NCBI GenBank assembly: GCA_022414725.1
Contig: CM039462.1
Coordinates: forward strand, 72,849,803 to 72,913,802
Reading direction: 5' to 3'
Length of the DNA stretch: 64,000 nt
Source of the DNA: Microglena sp. YARC
Lineage: Eukaryota; Chlorophyta; Chlorophyceae; Chlamydomonadales; Chlamydomonadaceae
Under the pieces are notes generated by a model. That model did not search any database. It saw only the letters and a program-made list of their open reading frames with translations, and was not told the DNA's origin. Position numbers and translations under genes: made by a program. The stretch's first letter is position 1, and each line of letters starts with the position of its first letter. Positions 1 through 11,704 of the stretch are shown piece by piece.

Positions 1-204
1 TGGGAATCAGCTGTTAGCCTAGCTGATTTCTGCCCGCTTCAAAATCAAAGAATACTGGCACACTGTCCCCGCGGACAAGTGGCCCTCAGTAGCTCTTCCA
101 TTTGAAGCACCCGCCGCCTCTCAAGGTGATCGAGTCAACGGACAAGATCCACTCAGACGGAGTGCCAGACTTCAGGGGAAGCCTGGGTCTTGAGAGGGGG
201 GAAG
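1..204 (+). mobile_element. 3' end of an LTR retrotransposon internal region
   Basis: The stretch before the LTR has discontinuous coding-like segments. One contains WESAVSLADF near the left edge, reminiscent of the tail of Ty3/gypsy integrase/chromodomain regions. Another ends in a stop just at the LTR. A polypurine tract (GAGAGGGGGGAAG, 192-204) lies immediately before the LTR, where plus-strand priming is expected. The element is cut by the window start, so its family is only inferred; the frame changes suggest decay. Confidence 0.45.
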
Positions 205-536
205 TGTGAGCAGCGAGCTCACCCACAGTTCGGTCTAACCACACGGTGGTGGGTAGGGTATCCCGGATACCTTAGACCCGACTGAACTGTACGAACCCTA
301 GACTGTTGCCTTGCAACGACAGGCCCTTTGGATCCGTGGATAGGACCAGAGGGCAGCTAGGGCCGGGTACCTTGTAACACAAGGCAGGATGTCCTTACTG
401 AGCTGACGAGCCAAGTAACCTGCCGAGGTGTTGTTGACAGTTGTTATCCTGACAGCTATTAACACTGGGCTCATCCCCAGCATCAAGGTTGATTGCATTA
501 GTTAAGCCTCGTTAGTACGTTCTATTATTGCTTACA
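205..536 (+). mobile_element. Probable 3' LTR (332 bp)
   Basis: It begins TGTGAGCAG directly after a polypurine tract and ends TTGCTTACA, so the two ends are near-perfect short inverted repeats with TG...CA termini, as LTRs have. The matching 5' LTR would lie outside the window. The boundary was chosen from the polypurine tract and terminal inverted repeat and not from comparison with a second LTR. Confidence 0.6.
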
Positions 537-540
537 GTTT

Positions 541-1350
541 GGTCGCGAGGGGCTCTACTTCCCTAAATTAGGGGTCCTTGCTGGTGGGGGGTCACTACCC
601 CCTAAATTAGTAGGTGCTTGCTGGTGGGGGATAACTACCCACTAAATTAGTTGTTCGTTGTTGGTGGGGGGTGACTAATTGACTACCCCCTAAATTATTG
701 GGTGGTTGTTGGTGGGGGGTAACTACCCCCTAAATTAGGGGGTGGTTGCTCGTGGAGGGTCACTACCCACTAAATTAGTTGTTGGTTGCTGGTGGGAGGT
801 AACTACCCCCTAAATTAGTGGGTGCTTGCTGGTGAGGGGTCACTGCCCCTTAAATTAGTGGGTGGTTGCTGGTGGGGGGTAACTACCCCCTAAATTAGTG
901 GGTGGTGTTGGTGGCGGGTCACTAACCCCTAAATTAGTTGTTGCTTGCTGGTGGGGGGTAACTACCCCCTAAATTAGTTGTTGCTTGCTGGTGGGGGGTA
1001 ACTACTCCCTAAATTAGTGACTGCTTGTTGGTGGGCGGTAACTACCCCCTAAATTAGTGGGTGGTTGCTGGTGGGGGGTAACTACCCCCTAAATTAGTGG
1101 GTGCTTGCTGGTGAGGGGTCACTACCCCCTAAATTAGTGGGTGGTTGCTGGTGGGGGGTCACTATCCCCTAAATTAGTGGGTGCTTGTTGGTGGGGGGAA
1201 CTACCCTCTAAATTAGTTGTTGGTTGCTGGCGAAGGGTCTCTACCCACTAAATTTGTGGGTGGTTGCTGGTCGAGGTGCCCTGCCCACCAAATTGTCCTG
1301 CGATTTCAGAACTACTAAATTTGTGGGTAGAATTCCAGAACTACTAAATT
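541..1350. repeat. Minisatellite, unit about 41 bp, about 20 copies
   Basis: Head-to-tail units contain ACCCCCTAAATTAGTGGGTG followed by GTTGCTGGTGGGGGGT. Units diverge at a few positions and the last ones are more degenerate. It starts right after the LTR. No convincing coding sequence runs through it. Confidence 0.9.
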
Positions 1351-1760
1351 TGTGGGTAGCTTATCGAACAACCTAGTTGGTTACGCAATTTTCACGATAG
1401 GGTGCAGTCAAACAAACGTGTCAGTGTGGCATTGTGTGTGTATGACAAGAAATCATAACTTCTTACTACTGTTTCTTTTGGGGGGCTGCGCTTTACAGCT
1501 TCTAGGCAACCCCCTTTCCCCATTTTATGTCAACCAGTGTCAACCCATAATAGTTCTCACTCAGTCAATCACTCGGGTGGCGACGAATGTGAAGCAGGTC
1601 CGTATGTGAAGCACTCCCCTGATGTGAAGACCCAGACGTCCCCCTGATGTGGGCCTGTCTCAAGGATTCGGAGACAGACGAAATTAGGCCCCGCTGGTCG
1701 AAATGCAAGATTTCAGTACGAAACTTGCTGTGGGCTCGCACCCCCTCGGCCTGGAAAAAC
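1351..1760. other. Non-coding, with a decayed foldback fragment
   Basis: No gene is supported. CAGCTTCTAGGCAACCCC near 1497-1514 is a remnant of the family-1 foldback arm found throughout the window. Confidence 0.5.
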
Positions 1761-2093
1761 TTAGCCGTTCACCCTAGATGGTAGGCTCAATGCCAGCGCG
1801 ACAGAGTGCGCACAGCGGAATATCTTCCTAGTCCTCGTTCGAATTTTTACATTCACTGCGCGATTTTTGAAAGCAGCAGCTATGGAACCAATCGATGGTG
1901 TCGCTGACCTGCTCACTGGCGCAGCCCTGGGCTTCAGGCAATCGTACCTTGAGCTCCTCAGGCTGCCGAGCGAGTGCTGCAGCGGAGTCAGAATGCTTGG
2001 CTCTATTAACAGCGTTAATGGAGGAAACTGCATGCCATTTCTTTAGATAAGAGGGGTGGGCACAATGTTGGTTGCGGGGAGACAAGGTTGCGT

Positions 2094-2162
2094 GTGGTGT
2101 ATCATACGGATATAACCATGAGATTCCCCAATCGGACAACACGTTTTCCTCATACACCACAT
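2094..2162. repeat. Hairpin-ended direct repeat, copy 1
   Basis: A 69-bp unit starting GTGGTGTATCATACGG and ending CCTCATACACCACAT; its ends are complementary (GTGGTGTAT/ATACACCAC). An almost identical copy lies at 2344-2412. Confidence 0.8.
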
Positions 2163-2170
2163 TTGGTTTC

Positions 2171-2340
2171 GAGCTTGGTCGAGTGGATCGACTGGACGGA
2201 AATTGGGGCCTTCACCAGTACCACGCGGGTTTGATCCCGGGCTGGCGCATGATGGAAACCTTCGCTAGGATGGGGCTGGCTCGGCCGGACGTGCACATCT
2301 CAGATAGGAGGTGGGCGTCGGACCTTCGAAAGGGGGGTGA
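2171..2340 (+). mobile_element. tRNA-like (SINE-type) segment
   Basis: It carries an A-box-like TGGTCGAGTGG (2176-2186) and a B-box-like GGGTTTGATCCC (2227-2238) at tRNA-like spacing. It lacks a paired acceptor stem, so it is not a functional tRNA. It sits between the two copies of the hairpin-ended repeat. Confidence 0.4.
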
Positions 2341-2343
2341 GTT

Positions 2344-2412
2344 GTGGTGTATCATACGGATATAACCATGAGATTCCCCAATTGGACAACACGTTTTCCT
2401 CATACACCACAT
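2344..2412. repeat. Hairpin-ended direct repeat, copy 2
   Basis: Near-identical to the unit at 2094-2162; one visible substitution is ATTGG against ATCGG. Confidence 0.8.
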
Positions 2413-2639
2413 TGCGGGGGAGGGACTTCAAAATATTTGGGGGAGATGAAGGGAGGGACCGGGAGCTCCCGCGGGAGGCGCGGGAGGGACTTCGAAGATC
2501 CTCTGTTCCGAAGATATTCCGCTGTTCGCGCTCTGTCGCGCTGGCATTGAGCCTGCCAGCGCTGGCACTGCGCCTGCTATGGCCTGCTTCCTGTGTTCAC
2601 CCGGAGAACGCGGGTGAACGGTTAGGTTTTCCATGGGTA

Positions 2640-3233
2640 GCGAGCCAGTAGGTTAGGTGATTCACCCATGGGCAGTGGAATCATCATCAGCGAATGCAAT
2701 CCGTTTAGCTCTTCCGCGACATTTTGTTCACCGACATAGTAACACGGTGTTATCATCACGCACAGCTGTGCTTAAGCCAAGAGGACGAAGTGATCTGCCG
2801 TCAAAGCAGCTGGCCATCCGAAGAGGAGGTGAGTTGACAAGAAACTCCGCTTTTCTGGTGCCGTCCAGCACGCCATAATATGTCCTTTCATCCTGCCACT
2901 GACTTGCTGCTCGCTTGCCACCGACCTGCCGCTCGATGCCGCTCGAGGCTTTCCCTAAATCCTTCACCTGCCCCGCGGCCAGACGTTTCCCCTACTTTCT
3001 TCAACACCCAACAACCTATAGCCTACCGGCTGGAGTTCCATTTGTCCTGCCGCACCAACGCTCCCATGTCGAGTTCTGCCAATTCTCCCTCGTTCTGTTT
3101 CTGGCTTGGGGATCTCTCTCCCACATCGTCGGAGACTAAAGATCTGCCGTCCATGTATATTACCTACGCAGGTCCTTTCTGGCGCCGTTGACGGCCTTTG
3201 CGCAAGCTTTGAACGAGCAAGTCGCATCCCAGC
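2640..3233 (+). other. Upstream region of gene A
   Basis: No supported exon. Short overlapping open frames on both strands contradict each other. This is where the gene A promoter and 5' UTR should lie; I recognise no TATA-like box at a convincing distance. Confidence 0.4.
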
Positions 3234-3284
3234 ATGGATCCAAGCCTTGAATCCATTAAGAACCTCTTGGGGGATAGCACGGAG
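3234..3284 (+). CDS. Gene A exon 1
   Basis: Seventeen codons from ATG to a strong donor (GAG|GTAAGT), phase 0. It occupies the same place as gene B exon 1 (23 codons, also phase 0). Both encode a short acidic helix beginning MD. Confidence 0.7.
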
Positions 3285-6200
3285 GTAAGTGCCACGTTTA
3301 GCGGGAGGACAGGAGCAGCGGAATCGTGGCTGGATGGATTTACATGACGCGAAAATTTGACGATTCGATCATTTGGCGTTGTCGCGGTGAAGGGGTGGGC
3401 AAAGGCTTATGCGGAATCGAAGCCGAGTCTATTGGTGCGACAGGGGGGGTGGGGTGGGGGGAGGCCGCCTGTCAATTGTCGGTCCAGGATTTACTTTACC
3501 GGCGAATCGCATCGCTTCGAAAGGCGAACGTCAAATTGTCAAACCGTTAAATTTGTGTGTCAGTACGGTTTTTATGCTTGGTTCATTGAAGAGTGGGTGC
3601 ATTCATGGGTGCCCAAGTGGATTCATGGTACTTAGATCATGAGGTGGGGGATTCTTAGGTCAAGAAGTCAGTATAGGTTGCAGCTCAGGGCTAAGTCAAG
3701 CATATGTGTCTCATCGTCGCTATGCTAGCAATTGTAACATCCTAATCGTCTGAATGGTCAAAGTGGTTTTTAAATTGTGAGACGTCAGACTTTTGTAGCG
3801 ACTCAAGTAGCACATCGTTGCCCATTACAGTGCTCAATCTTGCACCCTTGGACATTCAACATACTTGAAGGGCTTGAACCATCACAAGCACCTCAGTTTC
3901 CCTCTTTCATGATGCTAGGTTGCCTAGAAATCATGCCTTTCTCACAATAGGAAGCTGTCATGGGTATACCACAGGGACAGCTAGGGCCAATCACTTTTTA
4001 TTGACCCAAGATTACCTTGAGATATTCATTCATTGCATTGTCATAGGCAGGCTATTGTTGACCCAAGACAAGCCTGCTCCACACATCCAGGGGGATATGA
4101 ATTCGTGTTTTTCTTTTCAGCTATGAGCAGCAGCTTCTAGGCAGCTCCCCTAACTGGCTATTCAGCCAAACCTGGCGAATCCTCGAGCACCTTGAAGCTG
4201 GCACATAATCAGCTGTCCAGAACTGTTGAAAACGTTTGCTGCTGCCCAGTGGCCGGCTCAGGGAACTGCAAAGAAGCTGCTATGAAAATCCAAAAAGAAA
4301 AACCCTGATATGAATATGGGGGATATGAAGAGACACCTATTTGTATCCACCTTTATCGCACAATTCTGGATCCGAATCCTAGTGTCAAGGTTTTATTCAC
4401 ATCGCTACTTTGTAACAGAGACTCATCTCCTGCACCTTTCCCTCTGCCCCACCCCTCCGCATCACAGTTTTACACACATTGCTACTTTGTTCAGTTTTTT
4501 CTGTCCATTTAAAAGCAGCAGCTTCTAGGCAGCTCCCCTGACTGGCTATTCAGCCAAAGCTAATGCAACCTAGTGTGACTGGAAGCTGACAGAATCCACT
4601 GGCCAGAACTGTCAGAATCTTGGGGCTTAGCCCAGTGGCTGGCTCAGGGAGTTGCCTAGAAGCTGCTGCTCGTAGCTGAAAAGAAAAACTTTGACTTAGT
4701 TACACATACTCAACTCATTGCACCTATCCCTCTGTCCCCCCTCTGCAGCTAGCGCTGAAGAAATACTGAACTCATTGCACCTATCCCTCTGTCCCCCGTC
4801 TGCAGCTAGCGCTGACAAAAAACTGAACTCATTGCACCTATCCCTCTGTCCCCCCTCTGCAGCTAGCGCTGACAAAATTTATCAGCAACCTGGGTATCCT
4901 CAACCATGACAGACAAATGGACATGCAGCAGAGGAATCTGCTGAAGTTTGGCATCTTGAATGTTGTCAGCAGTGTGCAGCGAGCTTTCGATCTAGCAGTC
5001 CAGAGGGAGATCAACCCGCTGCTGTCTTCTTCACGCCCACCCCACTATTCATCAGGCCAAATCTTACCACAATTTTCCTCGGGCCAGTTTAGGAGCCCAC
5101 ACCAGCCGACCTCTCAGCAGCCCCTGCAGTACATAGGTGGAGACGTGGCCAACATGCAGCAAATGGTTGGCAATCCTTTGCAGTCTAAGCTTCCCGCCGC
5201 TCAGCACCGGAATCCGAATTTTGGCCTCTGGCCTAATGGTAGCAATATTTTGCAGCAGCAGATAGATCCAGACTCTTGCTACCGCATGGCGAATGACTCA
5301 GACAACACAGATCTGGCAGCCATGCTCTCCGCAGCAGTTAATGGCACTCAGAGCAATGCACGCACGCCCGATATCATGTCCCAGCATTTCAGCCAGCATG
5401 ATTCATTTCACTCCAATAGCAGCTCTATCCATAGCGCGCCCAATAATCCTGGGGCCCTGGAGGCTATTTGCCACATACCCTATAATGAGCTACCCCTGTC
5501 TTCTGTCTCTTCCTACGTGACACCTTACTGCTCTCAAATGATGGCAACCGACCAGGCCACCCAACTTCAAAATAACCAGGCCTTCCGCCTCCAAGATCAT
5601 GACGTACTACAGATGATGGAGGCTTCCGTTGAAAGCTTCCGCCGAATGAGTATGTACGGATCTAGCATGGTTGGCGGGCAACACATGAGCGGCGCCAGCC
5701 TGGCCGACCTGTCTCAATCCCAGCTGCAAACCACCGGCATGCTCATGGGGGACAATGGCGTTCCGGAAGGCGGTGCCACCATGTTAGGCGGAGCGCGACA
5801 TAGCCAGCAGAGCCAGCGTTTCACAGTCCATCCAGGAGAGATCATCCCTCCTCATTTCGGCGTCCTGCCTACGACAGTGCAGATAAAGATTGTACTGTTC
5901 TGCAGATCAAATCCTGGATTGAAGTAAGTTATCCCCACTTTATCCCACCCCCACCTCACCCCACCACCCCACTCCACCCCACCCACCATGAGGAAAAGGT
6001 TGCGGGGGGAGGAGTAGGCGTTTGTGTGTCCAGTGCCCTAGAGATACCTAAATAGGCTGAAGGTGGACTTGCACATCCCAAATTTGCAGCGGTACACAGG
6101 GGGCATTGGGGTCCTGGGATGTGAAGTAAGAAGCAGTACTGAGTGGGGTGTGCTGGTGTGGGCCGACTTGACAGCACCCAGAGCTGGGATGGAGGTGCTG

Positions 6201-9200
6201 CGAACACGGCTTATTTAGGGGGTCTTCAAAACCCTTTTATTTGGCTTGAAAGGGTGCTGAAAACTTACACCACCAACACCGTCGCAGTGCCACTTACACT
6301 ACCAACACCATCCATACAGAATAGGCAAGATCTGAGCCACGAGTTAGACTACAGGAAATCAAAGGGCGTTTATTGTCCCACCCACACTTACACACACACA
6401 CACCCACACTCACCCACACACACGCCCACACACCCAAATACCCACCCACCCAAACACCCAAACACCCAAACACCCAAACACCCGCCCACCCAAACACCTA
6501 CATATATATACATATATAAAGGATACTGGCTCCTAGCTCCATGCCAAAGGGGGACTAGCGATCTATTCAAAATTGGCAAGAACTGAGCCATGAGACAGGC
6601 GTAGCAGTTTCCAGGCAGCTCCCTTTCCCCATGTAGATAGGCCTAAGGTAGATTTGCTTATGTATACAGGCTAGGCCTTATTGATACGTTCCCCTTGGGC
6701 GCATAGCTGCTGTGTTCATTCTGCCTGTTGCAACCTACCATCTAGATGTATGCAGGCTAGGCGAGAACTGAGTCAAGAGTTAGGCTCTGGGTAGAATAAT
6801 CTGGATGCCTAATGTACCGCCCGGTACCTCTCGACTCGGGGCAATCCATCCCGCAGGGGACTTGTATCGGGGCTACGGCGCAGATTGTTTGGTTTGTCGG
6901 TGACACCTCGAGATCGAAAGGCGAAGATAATGATAACGCCTGGTGGGGCGTGGTGTTAAGGGAACCCGTCATACGCGGGCAGAGGACGGTCTACCACCTC
7001 GACTGGACAAGCTACCATCGCGGTTGACAACGATCTGCAACGCTAAGGATGGCCGTAGGGGGAATCGAACCCCTGACCCCGCTTCGTTTCAGCGATTTGG
7101 TGTACCATTAGACCAATCTTATTTCTAAAACGGGCTTATCGAAAGGCAAGATAGTCGTAGTATTCAGGTCAAGCAGAGTTTTTCTTTTCGGCTACCAGCA
7201 GTAGCTTCTAGGCAGCTCCTTGAGCCAGCCACTGAGCGTAACCCAAATATTGCAGCAGTTCTGGACAGCTAATGGCTGAAAAGAAAAGCTGTGAGGTCAT
7301 TAAGCCAAGCCATAATTTGCAGTGTGTGCCCGCAGTTCCCTGACAGACTGCTCTGCTGAACTAGTGCCAAACCTTATACAATCCATTTTGTCATCTTTAT
7401 CACTTGTTGATCTGTCCACTGAAAGGTAACATTACCTCAGACCTAAAACCACACCTGTGACCTGACACCTGTACATCTAAACCTGTAGCCTGCAGTTGTC
7501 AGACTTTGATGACAAGGTTGTCTACAAAGAACCCCGAACCCTGAACCCTTGTTCTCACATCCTGAGTCCTGAAACCTGTACATCTAAACCTGTAGCCTGC
7601 AGTTGTCAGACTTTGATGACGAGGTTGTCTACAATGGGCCCTGAACCCTAAAACCTTGCGCCCACACCATAAGTCCTAAAAACCATACACCGAAACCTGC
7701 AGCCTGCAGCTGGCTGACTTTGATGACAAGGCTGTCTACAATGAACTCTGAACCCTTGTGCTCACATCCTGAGTTCTGTAACCCGTTCACCAAAACCTGC
7801 AGGCTGCAGTTGTCAGACTTTGTTGACAAGATTGTCTACAGTGAAACCTGAACCCTAAACCCTGAAACCTTGTGCTCACACCCTGAATCCTGAAACCCGT
7901 TCACCGAAACCTGCAGCCTGCAGCTGGCTGACTTTGATGACAAGGTTGTCTACAAGCTTGCGTACATGAGTGAGTGCTATGGAGAACAAGAATGCATCAA
8001 CATGCTAGAGAAGCTCGGTGCTCGACTGCGAACGAAGCAGGTAGGTGGCTTTGGGTCTGGTGAGTGGTATTGCACAAGTAGGTAGCTGTTCAGCTGGGTG
8101 TTGCTACTCTTTCTTCCCCAACATGCTGGATAAGCTCAGTGCTGGGCTGCGTACAAAGCAGATAGGTGGCTTTGGGTCTGGTGAGTGGTGTTGCACCAGT
8201 AGGTAGCTGTCCGGCTGGGTGTTGCAACTGATGCTTCCCCAACATGCTAGATACGCTCAGTGCTAGGCTGCGTATGGAGCAGGTAGGTGGCTTTGGGTCT
8301 GTTGAGAGGTGTTGCACAAAATCACCAAGCTGGAGAAGCTCATTGCTCGACTGCGTACAAAGCAGGTAGGTGGCTTTGGGTCTGGTGAGTGGTGTTGCAC
8401 CAGTAGGTAGCTGTCCTGCCAGGTGTTGCTACTGATGCTTCCCCAACATGCTGGAGCAGCTCACTGCTTGGGGGCGAAGCAAAGCAGCGTCTAGGCAGCT
8501 CCTTACCCCCATTCAGCAATCAACTGGGAGACCTTGTATTCTTGGTTTTATAGGTTTTCCGGGCTTGGTATTTTGCATTGGCTTGCCTCTCCTGCACACA
8601 CGTCTCCACGGCACCCCAGCCACACTTTCCCACCCACCCCCATGAGCCTTACTACGGTCAGCAATCATCTGTGAGACCTCCAATATCAGGTTCTCCAGGC
8701 TTTGACATTTGCGATGGCGTGCCCTTCCTACATGCATGTCTCCACAGGACCCCAGTCTCACTTTCCCCCCCCCTTCACCCCCCATCCCTTTCTCACCCCC
8801 CCACCCCCCTTTCCCACTCACCTTCTGTGTACCCACTCCCCACCCCCCCCCCCCCCCCCCTCCATCCCTTTCTCACCCCCCCCCACCCCCTTTCTCACCC
8901 CCCTCCCCCCCACCCCCATCCTTTTCTCACCCCCCACCCCCTTTCCCACTCACCTTCTGTGTACCCACTCACCCACCCACCACCCTTTCTGTGTAGACGT
9001 TGATAAAGAACGGCGCTGGTTACCTAGACGTCGCTATGACCTGCCACCTCGACATGCTCAAGGTAGGCAGTGGTGTTCTCTCTTTGTGGTGGTGAGGTGG
9101 TGACATAGATGGTGGCGACACACAGATGGCGACACAGTTGATTGAGGTAGTGGCGTTCTCCCGTTCTGGTGTTGAGGTGGTGACACAGATGGTGGTGACA

Positions 9201-11662
9201 AGCGGATATGGCTGACACACAGATGGTGACACAGTTGATTGAGGTAGTGGCGTTCTCCCGTTGTGGTGTTGAGGTGGTAACATAGATGGTGGTGACACGC
9301 GGGTGGTGGTGACACACAGATGGTGACATAGTTAATTGAGGTAGTGGTGTTCTCCCGTTCTGGTGTTGAGGTGGTGACACAGATGGTGGGGACACACGGA
9401 TATGGCTGACGTACGGATGATGACTCAGTTGGTTGAGGTAGTGGTGTTCTCCCGTTCTGGTGTTGAGGTGGTGACACATGGATGGTGGTGACGCATTAAT
9501 GGTGATACAGTTGATTGAGGTAGTGGTGTTCTCCCGTTGTGGTGGTGATGTGGTGACATAGATGGTGGTGACACAGTTGATTGAGATAGTGGTGTTCTCC
9601 CGTTGTGGTGTTCTTTGGTTGTGCTGTTCTTTCTTTGTTCTGTTCTCTCGATGTGAATACCAAATTGTTTTGAACACCTTGTTACAAAGCGTGAGGCTGA
9701 GGGGGCCAGCCCGTTTGCTTGCACCCACTAGGGCCACCCCCCAATGTGTGGGTGGGTGGGGGGTGGGGGTGGGGGTGGGGGGGGGCGTCAACCCCCTGTT
9801 CTCTCTTTGTGCTCTAATCAGCTCGTCTCCTCCAGACTAAACGGAGCCAACCAAACAAAATTAAACCAAGCAAACCAAGCAAACCAAACCAATACAACAC
9901 AATATAAAATCTACAAGGCAAGGTACTACAAGACAATAAAGTTTAGTGTACAAGGCTAAGCATGGCAGTACAGTGAATTGTGATACAAATAACGCAGTAC
10001 AAAACAACACAACACTACGATGCAATGAAGTACAATACAATACTGAACCCAGCCATCTAACCCAACCCAACCCAACCAAAACAGGCAGATCCATCGGGGC
10101 AGCCGGCTGCTATATCAGATTATGCTCGCCTCACCCTCCCTGAGGGATCTTACACGGAGCTGTGCAAGGCAGTAGAGAGCAGCCATTGGCTGGCTTGGGA
10201 GCACTTTGACCAGGTGTGTGTTCCTTGCTGCAATCTTGCTTGCCTGCTGCAATCTTGCTTGCTTACTGCAATCTTGCTTGCTTGCTGCAATATTGCCTGT
10301 CTAATTTTGAGGGTAAGTTGGAAGACCCCTCCCGGATGTTGTGGAGCGGGCTTGTCTCGGGTCAACAATGGCCTGTTGAAGACAATGTAATAGAATGTAA
10401 TGTTTTGAATTTGAGTGTATGTAGGGCAGCCCAGTGGTTTTCAAATGAGGGACTTTTCAATTGATGATGATGACGAATAAATAAACTGTATGTCTTATTA
10501 CGAGGCTTGAGGTTGAGGGGACCAGCCGGTTAACTTGCACTGGGGGCAGCCGCCAATAGGGGGGGGGGGGGGGGGGGATGATTACATTTTTTCTTGGGCC
10601 CTGCTTGACTCCAAATGTGCCCACGGCCTGATGGAGTCAAGAGGGGCTTGAATGTAACCATTTGTAAGGAACGGCGACATGATATCATATGATAGTATGT
10701 CATCATATGATATCATGAAATGACGGCGGTCTAGCTAGGCCCAAGTTGCCACTCATATATGACGTCAGATAATATCATACTCCCCTTTGGTCAACATCGT
10801 ATGATATCATACTCCCCTTTGGTCAACATCATATGATATCATACTCGCCTTTGGTCAACATCATATGATATCATGCTCGCCTTTGGTCAACATCATATGA
10901 TATGCCGGTCCCTAACCATGTGTATTCTGCCAGTATTTGATTGTTTGTAGTTTAAACTGGTGGTAAGCAAGTTGGGGACTTGCCCACCACAAAATTTTGA
11001 TTGTTTGTAGTTTAAACTTTTGATTGTTTGTAGTTTAAACTGGTGGTAAGCAAAATTTTGATTGTTTGTAGTTTAAACTGGTGGTAAGCAAGTTGGGAAC
11101 TTGCCCACCACAAAATGACAACTTCTTGTTGCCGGCACATGATTGTTTGTGGTTGTAGAGGATTGTTAGTAGTTCTACCTGGTGGTAAGCAAATAGGGGA
11201 CTTGCTATCCGAAATATGTCCATTTGTGTATTGCCATTAGTTGAGTGTTTGTACTTCAGACGGGTAGTATGCAAATTGGCAACTTGCCCATCGCAGTGTG
11301 GCCATTTGTGTACTGCCAGTTCAACATTGTTTGTCCTTCAACCTGTTGGTATGCAAATCAGCAACTTTCCCACTGCAAGATGACCATTTGTTTATTGCTG
11401 GTATATGATTGTTTGTGGTTGTCGAGGATTGTTTGTAGTTAAGCCTAGTTGTGTCTAAATAGGGAACTTGCCCACCGCAATATGACAATTTTTTTGTTTC
11501 CGGTGCATTATTGTTTGTGGTTGCAGACGATTGTTTGTAGTACAGCCTAGTTGTGTCCAGATAGGGGACTTGCCCACCGGAAGCAGGGGGGGAAATAACA
11601 ACTTCCTGTGATGCGGTCTGGCAACTTTATTTTTGCCCCCCCCCCCCCCCCCCCCCCCCCCC

Positions 11663-11704
<42 letters not shown>

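Larger units (their letters stand above)
1761..2630. mobile_element. Inverted-repeat element with about 47-bp arms
   Basis: The left arm (1781-1827) and right arm (2510-2557) are near-perfect reverse complements sharing GCCAGCGCGACAGAG and GCGGAATATCTTC. A second short complementary pair (TTAGCCGTTCACCC at 1761 and its complement near 2615-2628) lies outside them. The interior holds two copies of a 69-bp hairpin-ended repeat and a tRNA-like segment. This suggests a non-autonomous DNA element or a composite insertion. No transposase is visible. Confidence 0.6.
5924..7923 (+). other. Gene A intron 2
   Basis: It contains a CCCACC-rich start, an ACACCC-type minisatellite (6385-6500), a SINE on the minus strand, a foldback element and the duplicated exon 3 acceptors. 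No additional exon is supported. Confidence 0.6.

Noticed and set aside
4718..4909. A frame with three LHLSLCPPSAASA repeats
   Set aside because: It is the triplicated acceptor region read out of frame; the conserved frame starts at 4863.
5870..5927. Programmed -1 frameshifting in gene A exon 2
   Set aside because: No slippery heptamer at the switch point and gene B needs none; one missing base is simpler.
7040..7125. Possible tRNA gene on the minus strand (also 16575-16645 and 49975-50047 on plus)
   Set aside because: A and B boxes are present but the acceptor stem does not pair, and the copies share a long non-tRNA body, so they are SINE heads.
8578..9103. Pro/His/Ser-rich frames
   Set aside because: Produced by the C-rich tract before gene A exon 4; the true exon there is 66 nt in another frame.
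9020..9791. A 255-codon minus-strand frame with repeated Thr/Ser/Pro/His text
   Set aside because: It is the complement of the minisatellite that follows the gene A exon 4 donor; periodic units in all three frames.
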